In this document: piece by piece, positions 47,921 through 56,477 of the stretch
Layout of the letters: each line of letters begins with the position of its first letter
Position numbering within the stretch: position 1 is the first letter of the stretch
From: Rossellomorea aquimaris TF-12
Lineage (GTDB): Bacteria; Bacillota; Bacilli; Bacillales; Bacillaceae_B
Length of the DNA stretch: 64,000 nt
Assembly: GCF_001648555.1 (NCBI RefSeq)
Contig: NZ_LQXM01000028.1
Span: forward strand, 248,001 to 312,000
Direction of reading: 5' to 3'
Notes under the pieces: model-generated
What the model was told of the DNA's origin: nothing
The model's database searches: none
What the model saw: the letters and a program-made list of their open reading frames with translations, nothing else
Made by a program: the position numbers and the translations under genes

Positions 47921-49375
47921 TTATTTTTTAATCACACGTTCCATATATTCCAATGCTGCTTGAAGCTGTAAATCATTACTCTCATCTTTAATGGATTCGG
48001 TAATTTCCTGTTGTAACCTTTCAGCAGTCGTAACATCGATGATTCCGTTGACTGGAACGTTGTACTTCATTTGGAATTTCTTCACCACTTTTTCTGTTTC
48101 CTTACTAAAATAACCATCTACTCGATCCAATTTAAAGCCTAATCCTTGAAGCATTTCCTGTGCATTCTTCACTTGTTCATTATTCATCTCGTATTTAAGC
48201 GGCTTCTCAATTTGAAGAGGATGGGCATAGAAATACGATGGTTGACGTACTGGAATGTCTGGAGTGATCCCCTTCTTGTGTATCCAGTTTCCATTCGGTG
48301 TTAACCACTTAAACATGGTGAGCTTGATATTGCTGCCATCTCCCATTGGCACAGCCTGTTGCACTGTACCTTTCCCAAAGCTTTTCGTCCCCACCAATGG
48401 ATATCCTTCTGCCTCTTTCAACGCACCTGCCAGAATTTCTGATGCAGAAGCACTTCCCTCATCAATGAGCACGGCGATAGGATACGCTTTCTTTTCTTTG
48501 CTGGTTGAAAATGTTTTGAGAACCTCTCCACTGCGCTCTTGAATTTGAACGTAAGGCTTCTTCTCGGTGACAAACTCCTGAAGAATCTGATCAACACTTT
48601 TTAAAAGCCCACCAGGATTTCCTCTAACATCGATGACAAGCCCTTCAATCTTTTTCTTTTCTAATTCTGAGAGTTGTTTTTTGAAGTCTATAGCTGTATT
48701 TTCCGAGAACGTTGTGATCTGTATATACCCTGTTTTCTTTCCATTCACTTCTTTTACATCTGAGTGAATGGTTTCAACAGGAATTTCATCGCGTTTAACC
48801 GATACTTGAATGGGATTTGAAAGACCTTCTCTTAAAATCTCTAACTTTACCTGAGTGCCTTTTTTCCCTCTAATTTTTAAAGTAGCTTCATAGAGGTCCA
48901 ACCCTTCAACACTATTTCCATCCACTTTAATAATACGATCATTCGGCTTCAGCCCCGCCTTTTCTGCAGGAGAATTTTTAAAAGGGGCCACAATGATGAG
49001 CTTCCCTTCCATCACAGTTACTTCAGCTCCTATTCCTTCAAATGACGAATCAAGAGCGTCATTAAATTGAGAAGCTGTTTCTGCATCCATATACACAGAA
49101 TATGGATCATCTAAAGTTTTCAGCATTCCTTGGATGGCTCCTGCTACCAGCTCTCCTTTGTTAACATCTTGAAAGAATTTTTCACTAATGAGATCGTAAG
49201 CTACCTCAACCTTATGTAGCTTGTCATTTATTTCCCCTTTTCCTTCATATTGAGTAAGCTCAGTGGAAGAATCTCCAATATAACCTGTCCATTGTAGCCC
49301 CCCATACATTCCACCAGCACCGATGAGCATACTTATGATCACCGTTATGATGAGCTTTCTGCCATTCCACTCCAT
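47921..49375 (-). CDS. ctpB: Carboxy-terminal processing protease CtpB
   Basis: S41 serine protease of 484 residues. A signal anchor (KLIITVIISMLIGAGGMYGG, 7-26), a PDZ domain (AEVTVMEGKLIIVAPFKNSPAEKAGLKPNDRI, about 117-148), the catalytic Ser in LIDEGSASASEI (about 310) and Lys in GTKSFGKGTVQ (about 335), and a C-terminal peptidoglycan-binding domain (AQEMLQGLGFKLDRVDGYFS). In B. subtilis CtpB cleaves SpoIVFA, tuning SigK activation during sporulation. Confidence 0.93.
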   Translation of the reverse strand: MEWNGRKLIITVIISMLIGAGGMYGGLQWTGYIGDSSTELTQYEGKGEINDKLHKVEVAYDLISEKFFQDVNKGELVAGAIQGMLKTLDDPYSVYMDAETASQFNDALDSSFEGIGAEVTVMEGKLIIVAPFKNSPAEKAGLKPNDRIIKVDGNSVEGLDLYEATLKIRGKKGTQVKLEILREGLSNPIQVSVKRDEIPVETIHSDVKEVNGKKTGYIQITTFSENTAIDFKKQLSELEKKKIEGLVIDVRGNPGGLLKSVDQILQEFVTEKKPYVQIQERSGEVLKTFSTSKEKKAYPIAVLIDEGSASASEILAGALKEAEGYPLVGTKSFGKGTVQQAVPMGDGSNIKLTMFKWLTPNGNWIHKKGITPDIPVRQPSYFYAHPLQIEKPLKYEMNNEQVKNAQEMLQGLGFKLDRVDGYFSKETEKVVKKFQMKYNVPVNGIIDVTTAERLQQEITESIKDESNDLQLQAALEYMERVIKK

Positions 49376-49412
49376 ATATCCCCCTCCAACTTACTTGTCT
49401 TGGTTGTTTTCC

Positions 49413-49461
49413 GAAAAAAAGACACCACACAAAAACGCGCTTTAGGCGGTGCGATGTCTTT
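49413..49461 (-). terminator. Terminator of metYX
   Basis: AAGACATCGCAC / GTGTGGTGTCTT (two G-T pairs) with a T run on the minus strand, 39 bp after the metX stop. Confidence 0.8.
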
Positions 49462-49499
49462 GCTTATCTAACTATATGCTTACGGGGGACAAGTTATGA

Positions 49500-50528
49500 T
49501 TATCCATTCATGAGTTTCGGAATTAGCTGTGGTTTTAGATGAGTAGAAATGATCCCCCCCCACTTCTCAAACTCTACTAGAAATCCATCATGACCAAAGG
49601 CAGTAGAGACGAAATAATGATGACTTCTCGATACTTGCTGGGAGAACTCCTTCAGCTTACTTGGTGAATAGATGATGTCACCTTCGTAGCTAACCGTAAT
49701 GAGCTCGCATTGATAATCCCTAGCAACGTTCGTGATCCCTCCTCGTTTTCTACCAATATCATGAGAATTCATGGCTTTTAAGAGAGTAAGATAGCTATTC
49801 GGATCAAACCGTTGAGCAAGCTTTTCTCCTTGATATTCCAGGTAGCTTTCCACATTGAAGGTGGTATTTACCTGCTCCCGCTTGAAACGATGATCAAAAA
49901 GCTCGGGTGTTCGATAAGTCACCATTCCAATCATTCTAGCAATTTCTAATCCTTTCTCTTTATTAGTGTGATTTTCTTCGATCGCTTTAATCCCAATATG
50001 ATTGAAAGCAATTCCATAATCACTCAATACGGGAGTTACTGCCAGGGCAAATACCTTATCTACAAATCTTGGGTAAAGGGTGCCCCATTCTAATGCCTGC
50101 ATTCCTCCTAAAGAACCTCCAATAACTGCATGAAGATGGTGAATAGAAAGCTCCTTCAATCCCTCATATTGAGCATTTACCATATCTCGAATGGTTATTA
50201 CAGGAAAAGTTCCTCCGTAAGGAACTCCTGTCTTCGGGTTAATAGACGTTGGCCCCGTACTACCATCACATCCTCCTAACACATTAAAAGAAATGACGTT
50301 GAAGTGATTCGTATCAATGGAATCATTCGGTCCGATGAGTTCAGACCACCATCCCTTTTCTTCATCTGTGCCCTTCACGATATGGTTTCCAGTAAGGGCA
50401 TGACAGACGAGGATTACCGGCCCTTTTGTGTTTCCCGTTCGCTCATAGATGAGTTCCACATCTTGTAGAGTGTTTCCACATTCAAGTGATAGGGAAGGGA
50501 TCGCAATTGTGTTGATTTCGGTTTGCAT
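49500..50528 (-). CDS. metX: Homoserine O-acetyltransferase MetX
   Basis: Alpha/beta-hydrolase-fold transferase making O-acetylhomoserine for direct sulfhydrylation. LVCHALTGNHIV, NVLGGCDGSTGPTSINP, the nucleophile elbow IGGSLGGMQALEWG (Ser about 139) and the catalytic His in FGHDGFLVE (about 318) are present. Length 342. It lies downstream of metY, which makes use of its product; both are after the SAM riboswitch. Confidence 0.95.
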   Translation of the reverse strand: MQTEINTIAIPSLSLECGNTLQDVELIYERTGNTKGPVILVCHALTGNHIVKGTDEEKGWWSELIGPNDSIDTNHFNVISFNVLGGCDGSTGPTSINPKTGVPYGGTFPVITIRDMVNAQYEGLKELSIHHLHAVIGGSLGGMQALEWGTLYPRFVDKVFALAVTPVLSDYGIAFNHIGIKAIEENHTNKEKGLEIARMIGMVTYRTPELFDHRFKREQVNTTFNVESYLEYQGEKLAQRFDPNSYLTLLKAMNSHDIGRKRGGITNVARDYQCELITVSYEGDIIYSPSKLKEFSQQVSRSHHYFVSTAFGHDGFLVEFEKWGGIISTHLKPQLIPKLMNG

Positions 50529-50599
50529 GGGTTTACCTCCTTCTCTTCAGATTAGCGGCGTTTACCCATTGTGGTAAAAATAGATGACATTGCACATTT

Positions 50600-50720
50600 G
50601 TTTGGTTTTTTCACACATTAATTGTGTTTTTCGCACATTCATCCGATGATTTCACACATTAATTGTGTTTTTCGCACATTCTTATGTGTTTTTCGCACAT
50701 TCTCACATGTATTTCGCTCA
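50600..50720. repeat. About 21-bp periodic array (TTTCGCACATT type)
   Basis: Six units in the metY-metX gap: TTTTTCACACATTAATTGTGT, TTTTCGCACATTCATCCGATGA, TTTCACACATTAATTGTGT, TTTTCGCACATTCTTATGTGT, TTTTCGCACATTCTCACATGTA, TTTCGCTCATTTAC. Inside an operon, hence transcribed. Confidence 0.85.
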
Positions 50721-50752
50721 TTTACAAAATCAGATCGTGACAGTACCTTACA

Positions 50753-52048
50753 TTACACTGGTGATTTTGCCAGTGCTGCCTCTATAGCTTGATCTAAATC
50801 GTGAATTAAGTCCTTCGCAGATTCTAATCCAACGGATAGTCTCACTAATTCCTCCGTTACTCCTGTTGCCTTCAATTCCTGTTCGTTTAATTGTTGGTGA
50901 GTGGTTGATGCCGGATGAATAATTAGCGATTTAGCATCTCCTACGTTTGCCACATGTGACCAAAGGGAAATATTGTCCACCACTTTCCGACCGGAATCTC
51001 TGCCCCCTTTAATTCCGAAGACCACGATAGAACCGGCACCTTTTTTCAAATATTTTTGTGTGAGGGTATGAGATGGGTGCTGGTCAAGTCCTGGATAGGA
51101 GACCCAAGCTACCCCGCTGTGCTGTTCTAAATGCTCGGCGATTTTTAATGCATTCTCAGTGTGACGGTCGATTCTGAGATGCAACGTTTCTAATCCCTGC
51201 AGCAAAAGAAAAGCATTTTGAGGACTTAAGCAGGCACCTAGATCTCGCAGCAGCTGCACTCTCAATTTTGTGATAAAAGCAGCAGACCCTACATCGATGG
51301 CATACCGCAATCCATTGTAGCTACGATCCTCTTCCGTAAAGCCTGGAAATTTTTCATGATTCCAATCAAATTTCCCACCATCAACAACAATTCCTCCGAT
51401 GGCTGTTCCATGACCACCAATCCACTTAGTTGCTGAATGAATGACTATATCAGCTCCCCATTCTATGGGCTTGCATAAGTATGGAGTGGCAAAAGTATTG
51501 TCGATGATGAGTGGAATGTGATTGTCATGAGCCACCTTTGCAACCGCCTCGATATCTAACACATGGAGACTCGGATTCCCGATTGTTTCTGCGAATACCG
51601 CTTTCGTTTTAGGGGTAATGGCTTTCCGGAAGTTCTCCGGATCACTCGGATCAACAAAATGAACCTTGATTCCATATTTCGGAAGTGTCACTGCAAAAAG
51701 ATTGTAGGTGCCTCCATATAAATTGGTAGCTGCTACAATTTCATCTCCTGCTCCCGCAATATTTAAGATTGATAAAGAAATGGCGGCCATTCCAGAAGAT
51801 ACCCCTAGGGCACCGATACCACCTTCTAAAAGTGCAAGGCGTTTTTCAAGAACGTCCACAGTTGGATTCATTATACGGGTGTAAATGTTACCCGGTTCCT
51901 CAAGAGCAAACAGTTTGGCCGCATGGTCCGTGCTATCAAACACATAGGAAGTCGTCTGGTAAATCGGGACTGCTCGAGAACCTGTTGCTGGATCCGGCTC
52001 TTGGCCACCGTGAAGAAGTAACGTGTCGATTTCAAATGAATTTGTCAT
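50753..52048 (-). CDS. metY: O-acetylhomoserine sulfhydrylase MetY
   Basis: PLP enzyme of the Cys/Met metabolism family that makes homocysteine from O-acetylhomoserine and sulfide. The 431-residue length and the long insert after the PLP site are typical of the sulfhydrylase rather than the gamma-synthase branch. [31 protein letters not shown], and the PLP lysine in [16 protein letters not shown] (about 209) are visible. ATG follows AAAGGAGG. First gene after the SAM riboswitch. Confidence 0.95.
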   Translation of the reverse strand: MTNSFEIDTLLLHGGQEPDPATGSRAVPIYQTTSYVFDSTDHAAKLFALEEPGNIYTRIMNPTVDVLEKRLALLEGGIGALGVSSGMAAISLSILNIAGAGDEIVAATNLYGGTYNLFAVTLPKYGIKVHFVDPSDPENFRKAITPKTKAVFAETIGNPSLHVLDIEAVAKVAHDNHIPLIIDNTFATPYLCKPIEWGADIVIHSATKWIGGHGTAIGGIVVDGGKFDWNHEKFPGFTEEDRSYNGLRYAIDVGSAAFITKLRVQLLRDLGACLSPQNAFLLLQGLETLHLRIDRHTENALKIAEHLEQHSGVAWVSYPGLDQHPSHTLTQKYLKKGAGSIVVFGIKGGRDSGRKVVDNISLWSHVANVGDAKSLIIHPASTTHQQLNEQELKATGVTEELVRLSVGLESAKDLIHDLDQAIEAALAKSPV

Positions 52049-52179
52049 AATTTGTTCCTCCTTTAGATTGTTTTTGAATGAGTAAATCTGTTCGTGACAA
52101 GGTTTCAGCTACTGATTTTCAGTTTTTCTGCAGCTGACATTTCACATCTGGGAAGATTTTTTTGAAGATAGAAGAGGGA

Positions 52180-52210
52180 AAAATAAAAAACCCTCTTCCT
52201 AAGAAGAGGG
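52180..52210 (-). terminator. SAM-riboswitch terminator
   Basis: ACCCTCTTC / GAAGAGGGT with TTTTTTAT on the minus strand between aptamer and metY. It is the off-state hairpin. Confidence 0.93.
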
Positions 52211-52230
52211 TCTATTGAAATAGGGTCCTC

Positions 52231-52347
52231 CTCTTATCTTTCAGGCATAAAGCTGCCTGCAGGAATTAGCACCTTTTCATGTACAAAATGCACATGAAGG
52301 TTGCCGGGTTTCATCGGGCCTAGTCCCTCCACCTCTCTGGATAAGAG
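52231..52347 (-). promoter_or_regulatory. SAM-I riboswitch (S-box)
   Basis: On the minus strand CTCTTATC pairs with GATAAGAG (P1); the core contains AGAGAGGTGGAGGGACTAGG, CCCGATGAAACCCGGCAACC, GGTGCTAATTCCTGC and TGAAAGATAAGAG. All S-box conserved blocks are present. Binding of S-adenosylmethionine should favour the terminator and reduce metYX. Confidence 0.97.
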
Positions 52348-52400
52348 CATTAAGTTGTCAATGTGTAGCCGTTGTGTTCAGCTGCTGATGCTTGAGATGA

Positions 52401-52430
52401 ATTATAAAGGCTATCCAACCTCATCGTCAA
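52401..52430 (-). promoter_or_regulatory. SigA promoter of metYX
   Basis: TTGACG (52425-52430), 18-base spacer, TATAAT (52401-52406) on the minus strand; the start point falls about 45 bases before the S-box P1. Confidence 0.83.
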
Positions 52431-52452
52431 GACTATTTTTAGAATATTTACA

Positions 52453-53589
52453 TTATTTAACGCTGGCTTCAATTGCTTTACAGAATTGATCTACAATATC
52501 CTCCGCGTCTTCAATACCTAACGATATGCGGACCACATGCGTATTTATGCCTAATTTTTCTTGAGCTTCTTTAGGAAGTGCCCTGTGGGATGTTCCAAGT
52601 GGATAGGATACGGTTGTTTCCACTCCTGCTAAGGACGGTACGATTTTAACCCACCCAAGGGACGTGAAAAAAGTGCTGATATTACAGTGTTTCTCTAGCT
52701 CAATGGTGACAATGGCTCCGTGGCCCTTTTCTGATAAATATTTAGGATAGTAGACGTTTTTCACCTGTTTATTAGTGTGAAGTTCTTTTGCTAAAACTTC
52801 TGCATTTTTTGCTTGGGTACCCATTCGAAGGGCAAGAGTTTTGGCACCACGACAGGTTAACCATGCTTCAAAAGGACTTAGGTTCGATCCCATGTTCACC
52901 ACTCTTTGTCTCGCTTTTTGAATTAGTTCTTCCTTACCAACGACAACACCTGCCGTAATATCGCTGTGACCACCTATGTATTTGGTTGCACTGTGAGCCA
53001 CCAAATCTACCCCTTTTAGATAAGGCTGAGATAATAATGGAGTGGCAAAACTATTGTCTATCATCGTTTTCAAGCTATGCTGTTCACCAAGCTCAGTCAT
53101 CATTGAAATGTTTTCTACTCTCATGAAAGGGTTAGTGACCGTTTCACTATAAAGAAGCTTGGTTTGAGGCAGGATGGCACCTTCGACTTCTTCTTGACGT
53201 GTAAAATCGACAAATGACGTAGAAATGCCAAGGGTTTTTAGCTCTTCATTTAGCATATGAAAGGTTCCACCATACACATCTTCTGCAGCGACAATATGGT
53301 CACCCGCTTCCACCACAGCAAGGATACCCGCAAGTATGGCCGATAATCCGGAAGAAGTGGCCACGCCTGCTGGTGCCCCTTCCAGGTCCGCCACCATTTT
53401 TCCTAATTCATCCGTATTGGGATTTCCTGTTCTAGTGTATAAGTAAGGGGACTTTCCTTCGTAAAAACCTTCTAACTCTTCTAAAGATGTAAAGGAAAAA
53501 GCGGATGTTTGGTAAATGGGAGTAGCTTTACTATGTATGCCTTCTGTGCCCTTCAGCTGACTATGAACGACTTTCGTAGTGAACTTCAT
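52453..53589 (-). CDS. Trans-sulfuration PLP enzyme (cystathionine synthase/lyase family)
   Basis: A 378-residue Cys/Met metabolism PLP enzyme: TPIYQTSAFSF, YTRTGNPNTDEL, TSSGLSAILAG, and PLP lysine in HSATKYIGGHSDITAG (about 199). The length and the GTSHRALP ending fit cystathionine gamma-synthase or lyase, or methionine gamma-lyase; these are not separable by eye. The ATG at 53589 is best spaced from GAGAGAGG. It ends just upstream of the metYX promoter and has no S-box of its own. Confidence 0.85.
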   Translation of the reverse strand: MKFTTKVVHSQLKGTEGIHSKATPIYQTSAFSFTSLEELEGFYEGKSPYLYTRTGNPNTDELGKMVADLEGAPAGVATSSGLSAILAGILAVVEAGDHIVAAEDVYGGTFHMLNEELKTLGISTSFVDFTRQEEVEGAILPQTKLLYSETVTNPFMRVENISMMTELGEQHSLKTMIDNSFATPLLSQPYLKGVDLVAHSATKYIGGHSDITAGVVVGKEELIQKARQRVVNMGSNLSPFEAWLTCRGAKTLALRMGTQAKNAEVLAKELHTNKQVKNVYYPKYLSEKGHGAIVTIELEKHCNISTFFTSLGWVKIVPSLAGVETTVSYPLGTSHRALPKEAQEKLGINTHVVRISLGIEDAEDIVDQFCKAIEASVK

Positions 53590-53689
53590 GACTTTCATCC
53601 TCTCTCGAATTCAAGTATTTAGAAGAGTGTATCATATTCTGAAGATTGTGAGGAGGATTATGTTCTTTTATAAGGAGCTTGTCTTATAT

Positions 53690-53872
53690 TTAAAAGTCTC
53701 TTTTCGCAAAGATTGTTGTTCTATAACATGTTCTCTTAATAATTTCTGTCAACCAGTATGTGCAGGAACCGAGGAGGCCCAACTCACGCCCGCGGAAAGC
53801 GAGTATCTGTAGCGGAAATCTACCACCACTTTCTCCTCTAAAATAGCAACAACCTTTACGAGAACAGCCATT
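53690..53872 (+). repeat. MITE-like Bacillaceae repeat with inverted ends
   Basis: The left end (CTCTTTTCGCAAAGATTGTTG) is the imperfect inverse of the right end (CAACAACCTTTACGAGAACAG), about 180 bp apart; the core has ACGCCCGCGGAAAGCGAG and GCGGAAATC. It matches 39333-39527 in layout. No ORF. Confidence 0.75.
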
Positions 53873-53905
53873 AAAAAGCACTAGCTACTATCTAGTAGCT
53901 AGTGC
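53872..53905 (-). terminator. Terminator of the DUF302 gene
   Basis: GCACTAGCTACTA / TAGTAGCTAGTGC with two-base loop and TTTTTA on the minus strand. Confidence 0.87.
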
Positions 53906-53916
53906 CAGTTTCTTGG

Positions 53917-54297
53917 TTATACGTTATCCATACAAGCGATCAGTCGATTTTCGATGTCCAATGCAATGCTTTTCAGCTCATCATTATCTACAAGTTCGAT
54001 TAATTTGCTTGGTTTAGCCATACCGATTTTCGTTGTTCCGTTTTCAGTATAGACGGTGATTTTACACGGTAAGAAGTAGCTGACCAGCATGCTCTGTTCT
54101 AATACCTTCTTTGCTTCATGAGGGTTGCATACTTCAAGAACCACCACCTCTTCGTTAAAATCCAGGCCTTTGTCTTGCAGCTTTTGGGCAAGGTCTAAAT
54201 TCCATAAGACGCCAAAGCTTTCTTCCTTAAGGGCAGATTCCACTTTTTCTACTGCCTCTTTCACACTCATCGAAACTTCCTTTGTGTAATGAAACAT
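53917..54297 (-). CDS. DUF302 protein
   Basis: A 126-residue DUF302 protein: FHYTKEVSMSVKEAVEKVESALKEE at the start, then FGVLWNLDLAQKLQDKGL, and the family segment VLEVCNPHEAKKVLEQ. No signal peptide. The family occurs near sulfur and thioredoxin genes in other bacteria; here the next upstream gene is a thioredoxin-like protein. Function unknown. Confidence 0.85.
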   Translation of the reverse strand: MFHYTKEVSMSVKEAVEKVESALKEESFGVLWNLDLAQKLQDKGLDFNEEVVVLEVCNPHEAKKVLEQSMLVSYFLPCKITVYTENGTTKIGMAKPSKLIELVDNDELKSIALDIENRLIACMDNV

Positions 54298-54396
54298 TTG
54301 AAAACTCCTCCTTTTATTTTTTAGGTTCTCTTACTTAAACGATGACATACTTACTTTATACCTTGTGGTGTATAGGAGTAAACATTGAAATCGGAT

Positions 54397-54412
54397 AGAG
54401 GTCCGTCCCTCA
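54397..54412. repeat. Single REP arm providing a stop codon
   Basis: GAGGTCCGTCCCTCA on the plus strand; on the minus strand TGAGGGACGGACCTC, whose first three bases are the TGA stop of the thioredoxin-like gene. Confidence 0.85.
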
Positions 54413-54991
54413 ATTCATTCCTTCGACCATTTTCTTCATCATGTCTTCGTTCATGGGGCCGACGATTTTGTGTTGGATTTCTCCTTTTGTGTCGATCATG
54501 TAGGTGGTTGGGATGGTGAAGGCTCGGTATTCTTCTCCGATTTCACCCTCTTCGTCCAGTAATATTGGGAAGGTTAGTTTGTAGCCGTCGACGAATTGCC
54601 GTACGGCTCTTTCACCTTCATCCTGGCTCGTTAGATTAACGGCGAGAATTTCGACGTTTTCTTTTTCAGCATTTTTTTCGTAATATTTTTGCATATGAGG
54701 CATTTCTGCTTTACACGGAGGGCACCATGTTGCCCAAAAATTCAAGATGACTTTTTTACCTTTATAATCAGATAAGCTCACGTCTTTGCCTTTAAGATTT
54801 GTCAGCTTAAAGTCTGGGGCGCGATCTCCTTTTGATAAACCATTCTTAGCATCTGAGAGGTCCATGGATTCATTCGCCAGCTCTGCAGCCTCTTCTTTTG
54901 CTTTCTTTTCTTGTTGACCCTGAACAAAGTTAACTAGAAATATACCAATAAGTAATGCGACAATAACCAATGCAAAATTCCGTTTATTCAT
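54410..54991 (-). CDS. ResA-like membrane-anchored thiol-disulfide oxidoreductase
   Basis: A 193-residue thioredoxin-fold protein. An N-terminal helix (FALVIVALLIGIFLVNFV, 6-23) anchors it outside the membrane. The redox motif is FWATWCPPCKAEMP (Cys about 102 and 105), and the cis-proline loop is AFTIPTTYMID. Such proteins reduce apocytochrome c haem-binding cysteines (ResA) or act in spore cortex formation (StoA). The ATG at 54991 follows GGGAGG and overlaps the upstream gene by 4 bp. The stop lies in a REP arm. Confidence 0.88.
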   Translation of the reverse strand: MNKRNFALVIVALLIGIFLVNFVQGQQEKKAKEEAAELANESMDLSDAKNGLSKGDRAPDFKLTNLKGKDVSLSDYKGKKVILNFWATWCPPCKAEMPHMQKYYEKNAEKENVEILAVNLTSQDEGERAVRQFVDGYKLTFPILLDEEGEIGEEYRAFTIPTTYMIDTKGEIQHKIVGPMNEDMMKKMVEGMN

Positions 54992-55596
54992 TGAGTTTCC
55001 TCCCTGCTTTTGAGCAAATAAATCAGAGATGTCATGATAATAAGGTTTGTCCAAAAGCTGATGTTCAACTCAATTCCACGGAATGCTTGAAAAAGAATCT
55101 GACCTAAGGTAAAAAGAATCAACAGCTGGAATGCCCATTCTTTTTTTCTTGGAAGCTTTATCCCTTTTATCAATATGAAGAGAAGGCTAAGGTTTACCAG
55201 AAGCTGAATTCCTCCTAGTATATACTCCTCCTGTAATAGTTGCATGACAGTCTCATAGACAAGGGCTGTGGTGACCCATCCAACGATTACGTAATATGGA
55301 TTTTCTTTTTTGAAAAATGTATACAGCAATACCGCTAGAATGCCAAGCGCATAACCAATCACTCCTCCATGAAAATATAGGATGGTAATGGGATGAGCAA
55401 GTACGGTTTGAAAATCGACGAGAATGACGCTAAGCTTCCAGACAAGAATAAAATAAAAGATAGCGTTGGAATACCAGTCGCTTGCTTTTCTATTCCAGAA
55501 ATAGAGAAATAAAAAAGTGATGACAAACGAGATGATAATGGCTGCCCATGATGCTGGAAACGTGAATGATCCTATGGTGTACCATTGTTGATTCAT
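54988..55596 (-). CDS. Polytopic membrane protein, degenerate Lgt-like
   Basis: A 202-residue protein of about seven hydrophobic helices. The N-terminus and the segment ILYFHGGVIGYALGIL (about 74-89) resemble the start and HGALIG region of Lgt. It lacks the GRxGNFxNxExxG signature, so lipoprotein transferase activity is unlikely. Translationally coupled to the ResA-like gene (ATGA overlap). It may be a membrane partner of that redox protein. Function unknown. Confidence 0.7.
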   Translation of the reverse strand: MNQQWYTIGSFTFPASWAAIIISFVITFLFLYFWNRKASDWYSNAIFYFILVWKLSVILVDFQTVLAHPITILYFHGGVIGYALGILAVLLYTFFKKENPYYVIVGWVTTALVYETVMQLLQEEYILGGIQLLVNLSLLFILIKGIKLPRKKEWAFQLLILFTLGQILFQAFRGIELNISFWTNLIIMTSLIYLLKSREETQ

Positions 55597-55632
55597 TGTA
55601 TATCTCCTGTGTTCATTTTCATATGTACCAGG

Positions 55633-56208
55633 TTACCGATTATTTTTTCTCACTACAATAAAATAAACCGACGGGTGTAAATGTCCTACTGATGTTTGAA
55701 AACCTGCTGCTTTCAGTTGTTGAGCCAGCTCCTCAGACGGGATTCGTTCATGTAACGGAGGTCCCATTTCAGATTCGACTGCTTCCCAATCGAGGATGAC
55801 CCAAAGACCGTCTTCTTTTAACATCTCATTCAAATCTTGAAAAACCTTGACGAGGTCCGGTACCTCGTGAAGAACAAAAGCTGAGATGATTTTATCCAAT
55901 GTGCCTTTGTTAAAGCTTAAGTATTCTAAGGATGATTTTTCATACGTAATATTCTCTATTCCGGCTTCTTTCGCTCTGTGTTGAAGATACTCAAGCATCT
56001 CCTGCTGAAGATCGACTGCTTGGACTTTCGTTTCGACTACCTCGGCGATTGGTAAGGTTAAGTAACCATTACCACATCCTAAGTCAGCAACAATATCATC
56101 TTTTTGGAGCTGAAGAAGTTCCAGTACTCTTTCTACCGGTACAATTTGTTGTCGTTTTGGATCCAATAGCTTTGATGCTTTGTGGTGTTCGAAGAGATGT
56201 CCAGTCAT
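55633..56208 (-). CDS. Class I SAM-dependent methyltransferase
   Basis: A 191-residue methyltransferase. Motif I is VADLGCGNGYLTLPIAE (about 40-56), motif II is VQAVDLQQEML, motif III/IV is DKIISAFVLHEVPD. It resembles the UbiE/YrrT-like small-molecule methyltransferases. ATG follows AAGGAG. Substrate unknown; 36 bp upstream of the Lgt-like gene, so probably in one operon with it and the ResA-like gene. Confidence 0.85.
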   Translation of the reverse strand: MTGHLFEHHKASKLLDPKRQQIVPVERVLELLQLQKDDIVADLGCGNGYLTLPIAEVVETKVQAVDLQQEMLEYLQHRAKEAGIENITYEKSSLEYLSFNKGTLDKIISAFVLHEVPDLVKVFQDLNEMLKEDGLWVILDWEAVESEMGPPLHERIPSEELAQQLKAAGFQTSVGHLHPSVYFIVVRKNNR

Positions 56209-56324
56209 GATTTCGCTCCTTCGTAATATGGATTTGTTTGGTTCTATTATATACCTATGCGCGTATGTTTTGAAGTATTGTGATTTTTGTGTTTATATTC
56301 ATTATAAACGTTCACAATTATACG

Positions 56325-56440
56325 GAAAAATTGGTGGTTTTCACGCATAATTTCGTGTGTGTTACGTATAAACCCCCTTACTTTACGGATAAACTCGGAT
56401 TTCTAACGAATAACTTCTCCTAACCTACGCATAACCCATA
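56325..56440. repeat. About 21-bp periodic array (ACGNATAA type)
   Basis: Units TTTTCACGCATAATTTCGTGT, TTACGTATAAACCCCCTTACT, TTACGGATAAACTCGGATTTC, TAACGAATAACTTCTCCTAAC, CTACGCATAACCC. The period is 21 bp with the core ACGNATAA. It fills the gap between the methyltransferase and the amylopullulanase terminator. Confidence 0.85.
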
Positions 56441-56470
56441 AAAATAGGATTCCCCCAAGAAGGGAATCCC
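56440..56470 (-). terminator. Terminator of the amylopullulanase gene
   Basis: GGGATTCCC / GGGGAATCC hairpin with TATTTTTA on the minus strand, directly after the stop. Confidence 0.8.
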
Positions 56471-56477
56471 ATCAAAA

